Notes: generated by a model not told the origin, from the letters alone. Shown: positions 1 to 6,847, counted from the stretch's first letter. The stretch: DNA of 24,889 nt from Rhodanobacter sp. UBA5168 (GCA_002413455.1 DHXA01000133.1:1-24889); one strand, 5' to 3'. A program made the numbers and translations.

Positions 1-197
1 CGCTTGGTCCAGACATGGAACCTGCCACGGGGCGTGCTGATCTCGACCATCTTCACGCCGCCGGCAAGCGCGTCGTCGTGGCCGGTGTTGTCGAAGTAGG
101 TGGAGTCGGGCTTGTTGTGGGCAGGTGGAGGGGCGGCCGCGGCGCTGGCCGCAACGGCGAGCAGCCCGGACAGCAGGACGGCCATGCAGTGCTTCAT
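1..197 (-). CDS. Proline iminopeptidase-like alpha/beta hydrolase, N-terminal part (cut by window edge)
   Basis: Only the first 65 or so residues are present. They begin with a signal peptide (MKHC, then a Leu/Ala-rich core to about residue 22), so the mature enzyme should be periplasmic or secreted. The following segment, containing GGVKMVEISTPRGRFHVW, resembles the start of the proline iminopeptidase family (S33-type alpha/beta hydrolases), which release N-terminal proline from peptides. The nucleophile and other catalytic residues lie beyond the window, so the assignment rests on this N-terminal similarity as I remember the family. It follows cfa by 76 bases on the same strand and could be the last gene of that transcript. 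The start at 197 was chosen because it gives an intact signal peptide. Confidence 0.6.
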   Translation of the reverse strand, partial: MKHCMAVLLSGLLAVAASAAAAPPPAHNKPDSTYFDNTGHDDALAGGVKMVEISTPRGRFHVWTK

Positions 198-273
198 CGG
201 AGTTCCCCAGGCGACGACAAACCGCACTATGCGGCGCGGCCGCGCTGGCGGCAACTCCCGGTGGACAACGACC

Positions 274-1392
274 TCAGCGCGGCACGCGGTAGCCCCCGGC
301 GACACCGCGCGGACTCAGCGTGATCTGCCACAGCTGGTCGCGGCGACTGCGGAAGACCGCCGCGGAAACCGCGAGGTAATAGCGCCACATGCGCCGGAAT
401 CGCTCGTCGTAGCTCGGCGGCAGGGTGGCCCACGCGGCCTCGACGTTCGCACGCCAGGCCATCAGGGTGCGGTCGTAGTCGGCACCGAAGTTGTGCCAGT
501 CCTCGATCACGAACAGGTCTTCCAGCGCGGTGGTCACCTGGCTGGCGGCGGGGATCATCGAGTTCGGGAAGATGTATTTCTCGATCCAGGGATCGGTCTG
601 CCCCGGCCCGCTGTTGCTGCCGATGGAGTGCAGCAGCGAGAGACCGTCGCCCTTCAGGCAGCGGTGCACGGTCTCGAAATAAGTGCGGTAGTTCTTGCCA
701 CCGACATGCTCGAACATGCCGATGGAATACACCGCATCGAAGGTGTCGTTGACCTCGCGATAATCCTGCAGCCGGATCTCGATCGGCAGCCCGGCGCACA
801 ATTCGCGCGCGTAGTCGGCCTGTTCCTGCGACACGGTGATGCCGACGCCTTCGATGCCATAGCGCTCGGCTGCATACTTCAGCGCCTCGCCCCAGCCGCA
901 GCCAATGTCGAGCACGCGCTGGCCGGTCTTGAGCTGCAGTTTGCGGCAGACCAGGTCGAGCTTGGCGGTCTGCGCATCGTCGAGGTTGTCGGCGCGGGCC
1001 CAGTAGCCGCAGGAGTACACCATGCGCTTGCCCAGCATGGCGTGGAACAGATCGTTGCCGAGGTCGTAATGGGCCTTGCCGATCTCGAACGCGCGCTCGC
1101 CGCGCTGCAGGTTGATGAAGCGCGCCTTGAGGTGGGCCAGCAGGGTATCGAGGGTTTTCAGTTCCTGATCGAGCCCCGCGGTGAGCAGGCGGGTACACAG
1201 GCCGGGCAGGTCGTCGGCATCCCACCAGCCGTCCATGTACGCCTCGCCCAGGCCTAGCGAGCCGTGCGCGAACACCCTGGTGTACAGGCGGTCGTCGTGC
1301 ACGCGCAGGTCGATCGGTGCGGCACCGTCGATGTGGATGCCGGCCTGTTCGAGCAGTGCGCTGGCGCGGTCTTTCAGATCGTCCTGGCTCAT
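274..1392 (-). CDS. cfa: Cyclopropane-fatty-acyl-phospholipid synthase
   Basis: Transfers a methylene group from S-adenosylmethionine to cis double bonds of membrane phospholipid acyl chains, making cyclopropane fatty acids at the inner membrane. The 372-residue product is close to the E. coli enzyme (382) and aligns through its length. The SAM-binding motif VLDIGCGWG lies at residues 160-168. The bicarbonate-site residues known in E. coli (Cys139, Glu239, His266, Tyr317) have counterparts here at Cys128, Glu228, His255 and Tyr306, all with the same offset of 11. The C-terminal DWHNFGADYD block is intact. The start at 1392 is the first ATG 30 bases after the DUF190 stop. The gene lies third in a same-strand series crcB-DUF190-cfa, so it may be co-transcribed with the fluoride channel. 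Start codon and family are secure; the operon link is inference. Confidence 0.97.
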   Translation of the reverse strand: MSQDDLKDRASALLEQAGIHIDGAAPIDLRVHDDRLYTRVFAHGSLGLGEAYMDGWWDADDLPGLCTRLLTAGLDQELKTLDTLLAHLKARFINLQRGERAFEIGKAHYDLGNDLFHAMLGKRMVYSCGYWARADNLDDAQTAKLDLVCRKLQLKTGQRVLDIGCGWGEALKYAAERYGIEGVGITVSQEQADYARELCAGLPIEIRLQDYREVNDTFDAVYSIGMFEHVGGKNYRTYFETVHRCLKGDGLSLLHSIGSNSGPGQTDPWIEKYIFPNSMIPAASQVTTALEDLFVIEDWHNFGADYDRTLMAWRANVEAAWATLPPSYDERFRRMWRYYLAVSAAVFRSRRDQLWQITLSPRGVAGGYRVPR

Positions 1393-1422
1393 GCGATGCC
1401 TCGCTTTGGTGTTGCGTGCGGA

Positions 1423-1761
1423 TCAGTGCTTGCCGAGTAACGCGAAGCTTGCCGGCGACCTTGCATAGGTCGCGTCGACGCCGGCGCTGCGCACCAGTTG
1501 CAGCAGCAGCTCGGCTTGATCCTCTCGCAACAGAAACTCGACCTTCACCGGCAGGTCGTCGGCCAGCTCGAAGAACTGCTCCTCGTGCAGCACGCCATGC
1601 CGACCGAAGCCGGCGATCGCGCGGAACACCGAGCCGCCGCCGAGGCCGTGGCGCTTGGCCTGTTCGAGCAGCCATTCGGACAGCAGCATGCCGTCGTGCT
1701 TCGCGCGCAGGTGGCAATAGAAATACAGGTGCACACCGTGCTGCAGGTTTTCCTGGTTCAT
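1423..1761 (-). CDS. DUF190 family protein (PII-like fold)
   Basis: A 112-residue protein matching the DUF190 family, small soluble proteins with a PII-like ferredoxin fold. The N-terminal strand HLYFYCHLRAKHDG, the helix LSEWLLEQAKRHGL, the GGSVFRAIAGFGRHG segment and the DDLPVKVEFLLRED segment are all typical. DUF190 genes are commonly found next to crcB/fluC, as here, where the start codon lies 13 bases after the crcB stop. Its biochemical role is not established; trimeric PII-like folds suggest ligand sensing or regulation of a membrane partner, and the channel encoded just upstream is the obvious candidate. This regulatory idea is inference from fold and position. The ATG at 1761 is preceded by a GGGGAA stretch that can serve as ribosome binding site. 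Confidence 0.9.
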   Translation of the reverse strand: MNQENLQHGVHLYFYCHLRAKHDGMLLSEWLLEQAKRHGLGGGSVFRAIAGFGRHGVLHEEQFFELADDLPVKVEFLLREDQAELLLQLVRSAGVDATYARSPASFALLGKH

Positions 1762-1774
1762 GCGATTCCCCGGA

Positions 1775-2161
1775 TCAATGGCGCAGCAGGCTGCGGGTGA
1801 GGACGATGCCGAGCACGGTCATCGTCAGCGAGCCGACCACATGCACCGCCACATGGCCGCTGAACCACAGATATTGCTGGCGCAGCAGCAGTGTGGCGGA
1901 TTCGGCCGAGAAGGTGGAGAACGTGGTCAGCCCGCCGAGAAAACCGGTGAACACGAACAGCCGCAGTTCGGGCGACAGGGTCTGGAAGTGGTCGAACAAA
2001 CCCATCACGCAGCCCATCAGCAGGCCGCCGGTGAGATTGGCCGCCAGCGTGCCCAGGGGCAGGGTGGGGAAGATCGGGTTGAGCAGCACGCCCAGTCCCC
2101 AGCGCAACCAGCAGCCCAACGCGCCGCCGATGCCAATCGCAACAAATCCGCCAAAGCCCAC
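1775..2161 (-). CDS. crcB: Fluoride-specific ion channel CrcB/FluC
   Basis: Small inner-membrane channel that lets fluoride leave the cytoplasm; it works as an antiparallel dimer. The 128 residues carry the family blocks: GIGGALGCWLRW near residues 11-21, LGTLAANLTGG with the conserved Asn at 42, and TGFLGGLTTFSTFSAE at about 72-87, which holds the Phe and Ser/Thr residues lining the fluoride path. Four hydrophobic segments are visible. I chose the GTG at 2161 because GGGAG stands 8 bases before it and because the resulting length fits the family; the reading frame stays open upstream to 2335 but that part is riboswitch RNA. A fluoride riboswitch match lies directly upstream, and DUF190 and cfa follow on the same strand. 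Confidence 0.95.
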   Translation of the reverse strand: MGFGGFVAIGIGGALGCWLRWGLGVLLNPIFPTLPLGTLAANLTGGLLMGCVMGLFDHFQTLSPELRLFVFTGFLGGLTTFSTFSAESATLLLRQQYLWFSGHVAVHVVGSLTMTVLGIVLTRSLLRH

Positions 2162-2197
2162 GAGCGCGTCTCCCGACAATGAAAGTGTCCGGTTGCC

Positions 2198-2222
2198 GCG
2201 GTGGCAGGCACGCCTGCGCCGC
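2198..2222 (-). promoter_or_regulatory. Hairpin between riboswitch aptamer and crcB (possible expression platform)
   Basis: GCAGGC and GCCTGC (2204-2209 and 2212-2217) form a 6-bp stem with a 2-base loop, extended by GCGG/CCGC across a small internal loop. No T-run follows, so a simple intrinsic terminator is unlikely. It stands about 37 bases before the GTG of crcB and may be part of the switching region, or only a stable spacer. Confidence 0.4.
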
Positions 2223-2229
2223 CGGAAGC

Positions 2230-2330
2230 CGGTGGTGCAGGCATCATCAACTTCAACGCGGGTTGCACGAGAAGCGGTTTGTCCCGGGACGCGAGGTCGT
2301 CGGAACGGGAGGCATGCCATCTCCCGAGCG
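2230..2330 (-). promoter_or_regulatory. Fluoride riboswitch (crcB motif RNA)
   Basis: Reading the minus strand from about 2330 down, the RNA has P1 (CGGGAG at 2321-2326 with CUCCCG at 2306-2311) closing a loop that contains AUGGCAUG. Next come ACAAACCGC, a second stem (CUUC at 2271-2274 with GAAG at 2251-2254), and finally UGAUGAUGCC at 2240-2249. The loop GGCAU (2314-2318) can pair with AUGCC (2240-2244), the pseudoknot that defines this aptamer. Order, spacing and bases closely resemble the Pseudomonas syringae crcB riboswitch as I recall it. A further 6-bp hairpin at 2281-2306 is inserted between P1 and the second stem. The gene downstream is crcB, which fits perfectly. Binding itself is inferred. 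Confidence 0.9.
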
Positions 2331-2333
2331 GCC

Positions 2334-2364
2334 ATCCTAGTCGATCGGGGCGCCCTGTCGTCAA
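2334..2364 (-). promoter_or_regulatory. Candidate sigma70 promoter for the crcB riboswitch transcript
   Basis: On the minus strand TTGACG (2359-2364) and TAGGAT (2334-2339) resemble -35 and -10 boxes, separated by 19 bases, which is longer than the usual 17. Transcription would begin near 2327, at the first bases of the riboswitch P1 stem. That agreement is the main support; the long spacer weakens it. Confidence 0.4.
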
Positions 2365-2387
2365 GCGCGAGGCATCGTGGCGGCCTC

Positions 2388-2393
2388 TATACT
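2388..2393 (+). promoter_or_regulatory. Candidate -10 box for the MFS transporter gene
   Basis: TATACT stands 25 bases before the preferred ATG at 2419, giving a short leader. No good -35 box is visible 16-18 bases upstream. The region between it and the crcB promoter is a divergent control region of about 250 bases that otherwise holds only the riboswitch. Confidence 0.4.
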
Positions 2394-2418
2394 TCCCGGC
2401 CCTCCCCGCCGCAGTGGC

Positions 2419-3693
2419 ATGGCCATGAACCCAACTCATCGCTCCGTGCGGCCCAGCCTGCCATGGCTGCTGGCCGCGTTGTCGATGATCGGGCCGTTCT
2501 CGATCGATGCGGTGTTCCCGTCGTTTCCGCTGATCGGCGCACGCTTTGCGGTGGACGACACCGCGCTGCAGCAGCTGATCAGCGTGTATCTGGTCACCTA
2601 TGCGGGGATGAGCCTTTTCCACGGCGCGATCTCCGACGCGATCGGGCGCAAGCCGGTGATGGTCGCCGGCATGCTGGTGTATGCACTGGCCTCCGTGGGC
2701 GCGGCGCTGTCCACGTCGTTCGCGATGTTGCTGGCCTGTCGTGGCCTGCAGGGCATGTGCGCGGGCGCGGGTCTGGTGGTGGGGCGCGCGGTGATCCGCG
2801 ACAGCCTCGAGGGCGCCGCCGCGCAGCGGCTGATGTCGCGGGTGACGATGATTTTCGGCGTGGCGCCGGTGATCGCCCCGATGATCGGTGCGCTGCTGCT
2901 CCCGCTGGGCGGCTGGCACGGCATTTTCTGGATGCTGGCCGGATTCACTACCTTGCTGGCCTTGGCCCTGGCGCTGCAACTGGACGAAAGTCACCCGCCG
3001 GAGCGACGCACGTCATTCGCTCCGCGGCCGCTGCTGGCCAGCTACCGGTCCTTCAGCCGCGACCGGCTGTTCTGGCCGCTGTTGATTTCCAGTTCGGTCA
3101 ATTTCGCCGGCTTGTTCCTCTACATCGCCTCGGCCCCGCGCATCGTGCGCGAGCTGCTGCATCTTTCGGCGAAAGGATTTCCATGGCTGTTCCTGCCGGT
3201 GGTGGCCGGCCTGGTGGGCGGTGCCTGGTTGTCCGGCCGGATGGCGGGCAAGCGCAGCGCGGGTTTCACGGTGAAGCTGGGTTACGCGGTGATGCTGCTG
3301 GCGTGTGCGATGCATCTGTTGATGGCGCTGGTATTTCCGGCGCCGCGGCTGCCGTGGTCGATGCTGCCGCTGGTATTGCACGGCATCGGCGTGCAGCTGG
3401 CGTTCCCCACGTTGACGCTGTTGCTGCTGGATCGCTTTTCGCATCAGCGTGGCGGCATTTCCTCGATGCAGGCGTTTGCCAGTCTGCTGCTCTGCAGCGC
3501 CGTGGCCGGCATGATGTCGCCGCTGCTCTCGGGCAGCATGCTATCGCTCGGATTGGGTGCGTCGGCGCTGACCGTCATCGGCGTGCTGGCATGGTGGTGG
3601 TATCACGCGAGCAGCCGCCGTGCGCTGGATCAGCCCTTGGCCGGCACGGTTCCGGCCGCAGTGATGCAGGCGGAGATCGTCGAGCCCCGCTGA
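2419..3693 (+). CDS. Bcr/CflA-type multidrug MFS transporter
   Basis: Inner-membrane major facilitator protein of about 424 residues with some twelve hydrophobic segments; the family exports drugs such as bicyclomycin and chloramphenicol using the proton gradient. The start of TM1 (SMIGPFSIDAVFPSFP) carries the acidic residue and prolines typical of the Bcr/CflA drug:H+ antiporter-1 group. GAISDAIGRKPVMV is the motif A loop after TM2, and RGLQGMCAGAGLVVGRAVIRD corresponds to the motif around TM4 of this group. The exact substrate cannot be read from sequence. ATGs at 2419 and 2425 are both possible; an in-frame GTG at 2377 overlaps the likely -10 box and was not chosen. It is transcribed away from crcB and ends tail to tail with the DUF2235 gene. 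Confidence 0.85.
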   Translation: MAMNPTHRSVRPSLPWLLAALSMIGPFSIDAVFPSFPLIGARFAVDDTALQQLISVYLVTYAGMSLFHGAISDAIGRKPVMVAGMLVYALASVGAALSTSFAMLLACRGLQGMCAGAGLVVGRAVIRDSLEGAAAQRLMSRVTMIFGVAPVIAPMIGALLLPLGGWHGIFWMLAGFTTLLALALALQLDESHPPERRTSFAPRPLLASYRSFSRDRLFWPLLISSSVNFAGLFLYIASAPRIVRELLHLSAKGFPWLFLPVVAGLVGGAWLSGRMAGKRSAGFTVKLGYAVMLLACAMHLLMALVFPAPRLPWSMLPLVLHGIGVQLAFPTLTLLLLDRFSHQRGGISSMQAFASLLLCSAVAGMMSPLLSGSMLSLGLGASALTVIGVLAWWWYHASSRRALDQPLAGTVPAAVMQAEIVEPR

Positions 3694-3736
3694 GTTTCGC
3701 CAGGGTCGATACCAGGGCGAGAGCCGCCGGATCGGT

Positions 3737-4867
3737 TCAAGGATGGTCCGGAGCGGTCGGCACGATCGCATCGGCCGACATCAGCGCCGTCGAGTGCGCC
3801 AGTGCCTGCACCAGCGAAGGCGAGCGATAGCCCGCGTCGGCCAGCCAGCGTTGCCAGACCGAATCGTCCACCTTCTCGTTGACGCCGGTGCCGAGCAGGC
3901 GATCGAACGGGGGCTTGAACGCCTTGTAGATGCCGGACATGAACTCCGCATAGGAATTGCGCGGTACGCCCATGTCGGCATCGGTGGCCGGAACGAGCAG
4001 TTCGCGGCAGGCTAGTCCGGTGTCGATGGCTTTGCGCTGCAGCCACGCCAGCGGCAGGTCGGGCAACGGGTCGGGCTTGCGCCCAGCCCCGTCGCTATCG
4101 TTGCCGCCGCCCACATCGGAATGCGAGCCGATGAACCAGCGTTGCTCGATCTCGATCTGCTCAAGCTTTTTGGATGTTGGCGTCTCGCCGGGTTTCAATG
4201 TGTACGGATTGCGCGTCCACACGGTCGGCGCAAAGTCGGCGCGATGTTCGTCCAGTGCGAGTGCCTGGTAGGCGTACCTGACGATCTTGCTGAGCTCGGT
4301 GTCGTGGAACTGGTAGCGTGAGCGGGCATAGGGAAACCACGAGGCGGTATCCGGAATGCCGAGCGATCCCACAGTGTCCCAGACGCCGATGAAGTGAATG
4401 CCGATCTCGACCGAGCGGCTGGCGCGGAACGCCACGGCGGCTGGATCATCGGGCCGGGTTTTGGCTTCGCGGTAGAAGTCATAGGCACTCGTGACGTCGG
4501 CCTTCGCCACGCCGCCGTCGGCGCCGCGCCGAAGCAGGCCGCACTTGCGGATCATTCCACCCAGGCTGCGTGCGGTATAGGCGCCTCGACTGAATCCAAA
4601 CAGGTAGACATCGTCGCCGGGCTGCCATGTTTCACACAGCCAGCGATAGCCGTCGAGCACGTTGCCCGACAGGCCGTAGCCAAACGCGCCGCCGAGCAGA
4701 TGGGCGAATCCGGACGATACGCCGACGCCGGGGACGTAGTTGACTCGTTGCTCGATGCCTGCAGGGTCGCGCGGCGCGATCAGCCGGCACAGGCGCTCCA
4801 CATTGGTGTTCGATTCGGGCTTGTTCCAGGTGCCGTCGAACAGCAGCACAAGCCTGCGTGTGACCAT
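3737..4867 (-). CDS. DUF2235 domain alpha/beta hydrolase
   Basis: 376 residues matching the DUF2235 family of predicted alpha/beta hydrolases. The protein opens with the family signature LVLLFDGTWN (residues 6-15). The nucleophile elbow GFSRG places the catalytic Ser at 93; GVWDTVGSLG offers Asp164 and GSHSDVGGG offers His249, completing a plausible catalytic triad. Some DUF2235 proteins are type VI secretion phospholipase effectors (Tle1-like), but others are housekeeping or unknown, and nothing in this window is a type VI component. No signal peptide is visible, so it is probably cytoplasmic. The ATG at 4867 is preceded by GGAGG at a good distance. It is divergent from the next gene across 162 bases in which I see no clear element. 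Confidence 0.85.
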   Translation of the reverse strand: MVTRRLVLLFDGTWNKPESNTNVERLCRLIAPRDPAGIEQRVNYVPGVGVSSGFAHLLGGAFGYGLSGNVLDGYRWLCETWQPGDDVYLFGFSRGAYTARSLGGMIRKCGLLRRGADGGVAKADVTSAYDFYREAKTRPDDPAAVAFRASRSVEIGIHFIGVWDTVGSLGIPDTASWFPYARSRYQFHDTELSKIVRYAYQALALDEHRADFAPTVWTRNPYTLKPGETPTSKKLEQIEIEQRWFIGSHSDVGGGNDSDGAGRKPDPLPDLPLAWLQRKAIDTGLACRELLVPATDADMGVPRNSYAEFMSGIYKAFKPPFDRLLGTGVNEKVDDSVWQRWLADAGYRSPSLVQALAHSTALMSADAIVPTAPDHP

Positions 4868-5029
4868 GGTGGCCTCCGACCCGGTGGTGGTGGTCGCGTT
4901 CGACTCTAGGCCGCGTCGGCCGGCGCGGCCAGTGCCTGGCGGAAAGCCGGACCCTTCGCGCTGCCATTTTCGCGCGGGCCGCAACCGGCGTACGCTCCCT
5001 GCTTCGACATCGGCACAGGCCGCAAACGT

Positions 5030-5869
5030 ATGGACATCCAAACGCAGATAGGCCGGGCACAGGCTTTCCGCAAGATGCACGATCGTTCCGCGATCCTGCT
5101 GCTGCCCAATGCGTGGGACGCAGGCAGTGCACGCCTGTTCGCCCGGCGAGGCTTCGCCGCCATCGCCACCACCAGCGCCGGCATGGCCTGGTCGCTCGGC
5201 CATGCCGATGGCGAACAGGCGCCACTGGCTGAAGTGCTGGCTGCCATCGAGCGAATCACCCGCATCGTCGACTTGCCCGTAACGGCGGACATCGAAACCG
5301 GCTACGGCGAGACGCCGGCAGAGGTGGCCGCGACCGTGCAGGCGGTGATCGCAGCCGGTGCGGTCGGTATCAACCTGGAGGATGGCGCACCTGGTCATGG
5401 CGCGTTGCGACCGTGCGCAATGGCTGCCGCGCGGATCCGCGCCGCTCGCGCCGCCGCCACCGAGGCCGGCGTACCGATCGTGATCAACGCGCGGGTGGAC
5501 AACTGGCTGCAGCAGGACACGGCCAATGCCACCGAACGCTTCGCCGATGCGGTGCAGCGCGCGCATGCCTACCTGGCGGCGGGTGCCGATTGCATCTATC
5601 CGATCGGCCTGAGCGACATGGCCACGCTGGCGGCGCTGGTGCAGGCGATCGATGCGCCGGTCAACGTCGCCGCCGGGCCGGGCGTGCCGGATCTGGCCGA
5701 GCTGGCCCGGCTCGGCATTGCGCGCGTGAGCACAGCCACGCGTTTTGCCACGATGGCGCTGGCGGCGGTCGACCATGCTGCTGGCTTGCTGCTCGAAAGT
5801 GGTCGCTTCGATTGCCTGGGCTCGGCGTTCACTTACGCGGATGCGCAGCGGCTGTTCGAGCGTGCGTGA
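5030..5869 (+). CDS. Isocitrate lyase/PEP mutase-family enzyme
   Basis: 279-residue cytoplasmic protein of the isocitrate lyase/phosphoenolpyruvate mutase superfamily, TIM-barrel enzymes that make or break C-C or P-C bonds next to a carboxylate. Visible markers are LLPNAWDAGSARLF (24-37), the TTSAG loop (47-51), the Mg-binding TADIETGYG (85-93), the NLEDG strand end (115-119) and NARVD (153-157). The catalytic KKCGH-type loop of true isocitrate lyases is absent, so it is more like the many uncharacterised members, possibly an oxaloacetate decarboxylase or a carboxyphosphonoenolpyruvate mutase-like enzyme. The substrate cannot be decided here. It stands alone on its strand, and the ATG at 5030 begins the conserved N-terminus. 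A weak TACGCT -10-like box lies in the leader. Confidence 0.85.
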   Translation: MDIQTQIGRAQAFRKMHDRSAILLLPNAWDAGSARLFARRGFAAIATTSAGMAWSLGHADGEQAPLAEVLAAIERITRIVDLPVTADIETGYGETPAEVAATVQAVIAAGAVGINLEDGAPGHGALRPCAMAAARIRAARAAATEAGVPIVINARVDNWLQQDTANATERFADAVQRAHAYLAAGADCIYPIGLSDMATLAALVQAIDAPVNVAAGPGVPDLAELARLGIARVSTATRFATMALAAVDHAAGLLLESGRFDCLGSAFTYADAQRLFERA

Positions 5870-6002
5870 ACACGACGTTTCGCACGTTGCCGCTGAAACG
5901 CGTGGCGGAGGTTTTCGGCAAGACCACATCGTGTTGACGACCGCTTGACCAGATACGGAGCAGGGTGGAGGCGTGCCATCTTCAGATCAGCGGAGCCTTG
6001 TC

Positions 6003-6428
6003 ATGCCATACAAAGCCATCGGCGACCTGCCCGATTCCGTGCGCGATCACGTGCCGAAACACGCACAGGAGATCTACAAGGAGGCGTTCAACAGTGCGTG
6101 GGAGGGATACGCCGACAAGGACGAGCGGCGGGGTGAGGAGTCACGTGAGGAAGCGGCGCACAAGGTCGCCTGGGCGGCGGTAAAGAAGAAGTACCGCAAG
6201 GACGACGACGGCGATTGGCACGCGAACTCGCCGGGAATCGTCAGGACACGCCATGAAGCAGGTCGCGCTCCCGTAGAAATTCGCGCGCGTCGCCGGCGTC
6301 CTGCTCGAACCAGGCACGAGTCGAGCCGAGCCGGAATGAATAGCCCCACGCATCCATGTCGGCCATCAGCCGATCGCGCCCCACGCCGGGCAACCGATCG
6401 GCCAGCACGATCTGCAGGTAGCAGGTAG
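6003..6428 (+). CDS. chaB: ChaB family protein with an unusual C-terminal read-through
   Basis: The first 75 or so residues (MPYKAIGDLP... to DGDWHAN) match ChaB, nearly residue for residue with the 76-residue E. coli protein, including HAQEIYKEAFNSAW and the REEAAHKVAWAAVKKKY helix. ChaB is named for its position beside the ChaA cation antiporter; its own function is not well defined. Here the stop expected soon after residue 75 is missing and the frame runs on for about 65 Arg/Pro-rich residues, across the 3' end of the opposite-strand gene at 6241-6750. The tail composition looks like an antisense shadow rather than a domain. The ATG at 6003 follows GGAG at a good distance. Stop loss, a real extension or a sequencing frameshift are all possible. 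Confidence 0.85.
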   Translation: MPYKAIGDLPDSVRDHVPKHAQEIYKEAFNSAWEGYADKDERRGEESREEAAHKVAWAAVKKKYRKDDDGDWHANSPGIVRTRHEAGRAPVEIRARRRRPARTRHESSRAGMNSPTHPCRPSADRAPRRATDRPARSAGSR

Positions 6429-6750
6429 CGTCCTCTTCTTCGATCGAGTCGGTTGCGTCGGTATGGACGTCCAGACGTCTTTCCGGCGGAAGCACGATCA
6501 GATGGCCAGCTTCATGCAGCAGCGAATGCACCGGTGTGTCGTCGCGGGCATAGACGGTGGTGCCGATGATGCCGGCTTCCTCGTCGCCCCAGAAACTGCC
6601 GGGAATCGGTTCGTCCGCAGCCACGCGCTGCAGTTGCAGGCCAAAGCGGGAAAGCAGGGCGGCAGGCGCGTCGAATCCGATCTGGCCCAGCCGCATCACG
6701 GTGCTGGCCGGGTCGTCGGAATCAGTGCGGGCAGGATGGTCGGGGCGCAT
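6241..6750 (-). CDS. Uncharacterised HExxH metallopeptidase-like protein
   Basis: 169 residues with a zinc-protease-type HEAGH motif at 79-83 within the helix VHSLLHEAGHLIVL, as in ImmA/IrrE-like and other gluzincin-like proteins. A Glu cluster at 104-106 followed by TCYLQ could supply the third zinc ligand; that is inference. The C-terminal half contains GVGRDRLMADMDAWGYSFRLGSTRAWFEQDA, a block I associate with conserved hypothetical proteins of Xanthomonadales. No signal peptide or membrane segment is seen. The ATG at 6750 is the upstream-most sensible start; MRLGQIGF at 6696 is an alternative. It lies 97 bases after minE on the same strand, and its last 188 bases are shared with the ChaB frame on the other strand. 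Confidence 0.75.
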   Translation of the reverse strand: MRPDHPARTDSDDPASTVMRLGQIGFDAPAALLSRFGLQLQRVAADEPIPGSFWGDEEAGIIGTTVYARDDTPVHSLLHEAGHLIVLPPERRLDVHTDATDSIEEEDATCYLQIVLADRLPGVGRDRLMADMDAWGYSFRLGSTRAWFEQDAGDAREFLRERDLLHGVS

Positions 6751-6847
6751 GGGTCGACGCAGGCGATGGAGCAGCGAATGTCGCAGGGCGATGAGGAATC
6801 GCCCGGCGGCGACGCCGGCAGCGGGTCCGGCAACGCAGGAACCGAAC

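Noticed and set aside
3737..4867. Type VI secretion effector (Tle1)
   Set aside because: No VgrG, PAAR, immunity or other type VI gene lies in the window; only the general DUF2235 family can be supported.
5030..5869. True isocitrate lyase or methylisocitrate lyase (aceA/prpB)
   Set aside because: The catalytic KKCGH-type signature is absent and there are no glyoxylate or methylcitrate cycle neighbours.
5868..5934. Inverted repeat AACACGA / TCGTGTT after the isocitrate lyase-family gene
   Set aside because: Seven-base arms separated by more than 50 bases with no T-run; probably chance.
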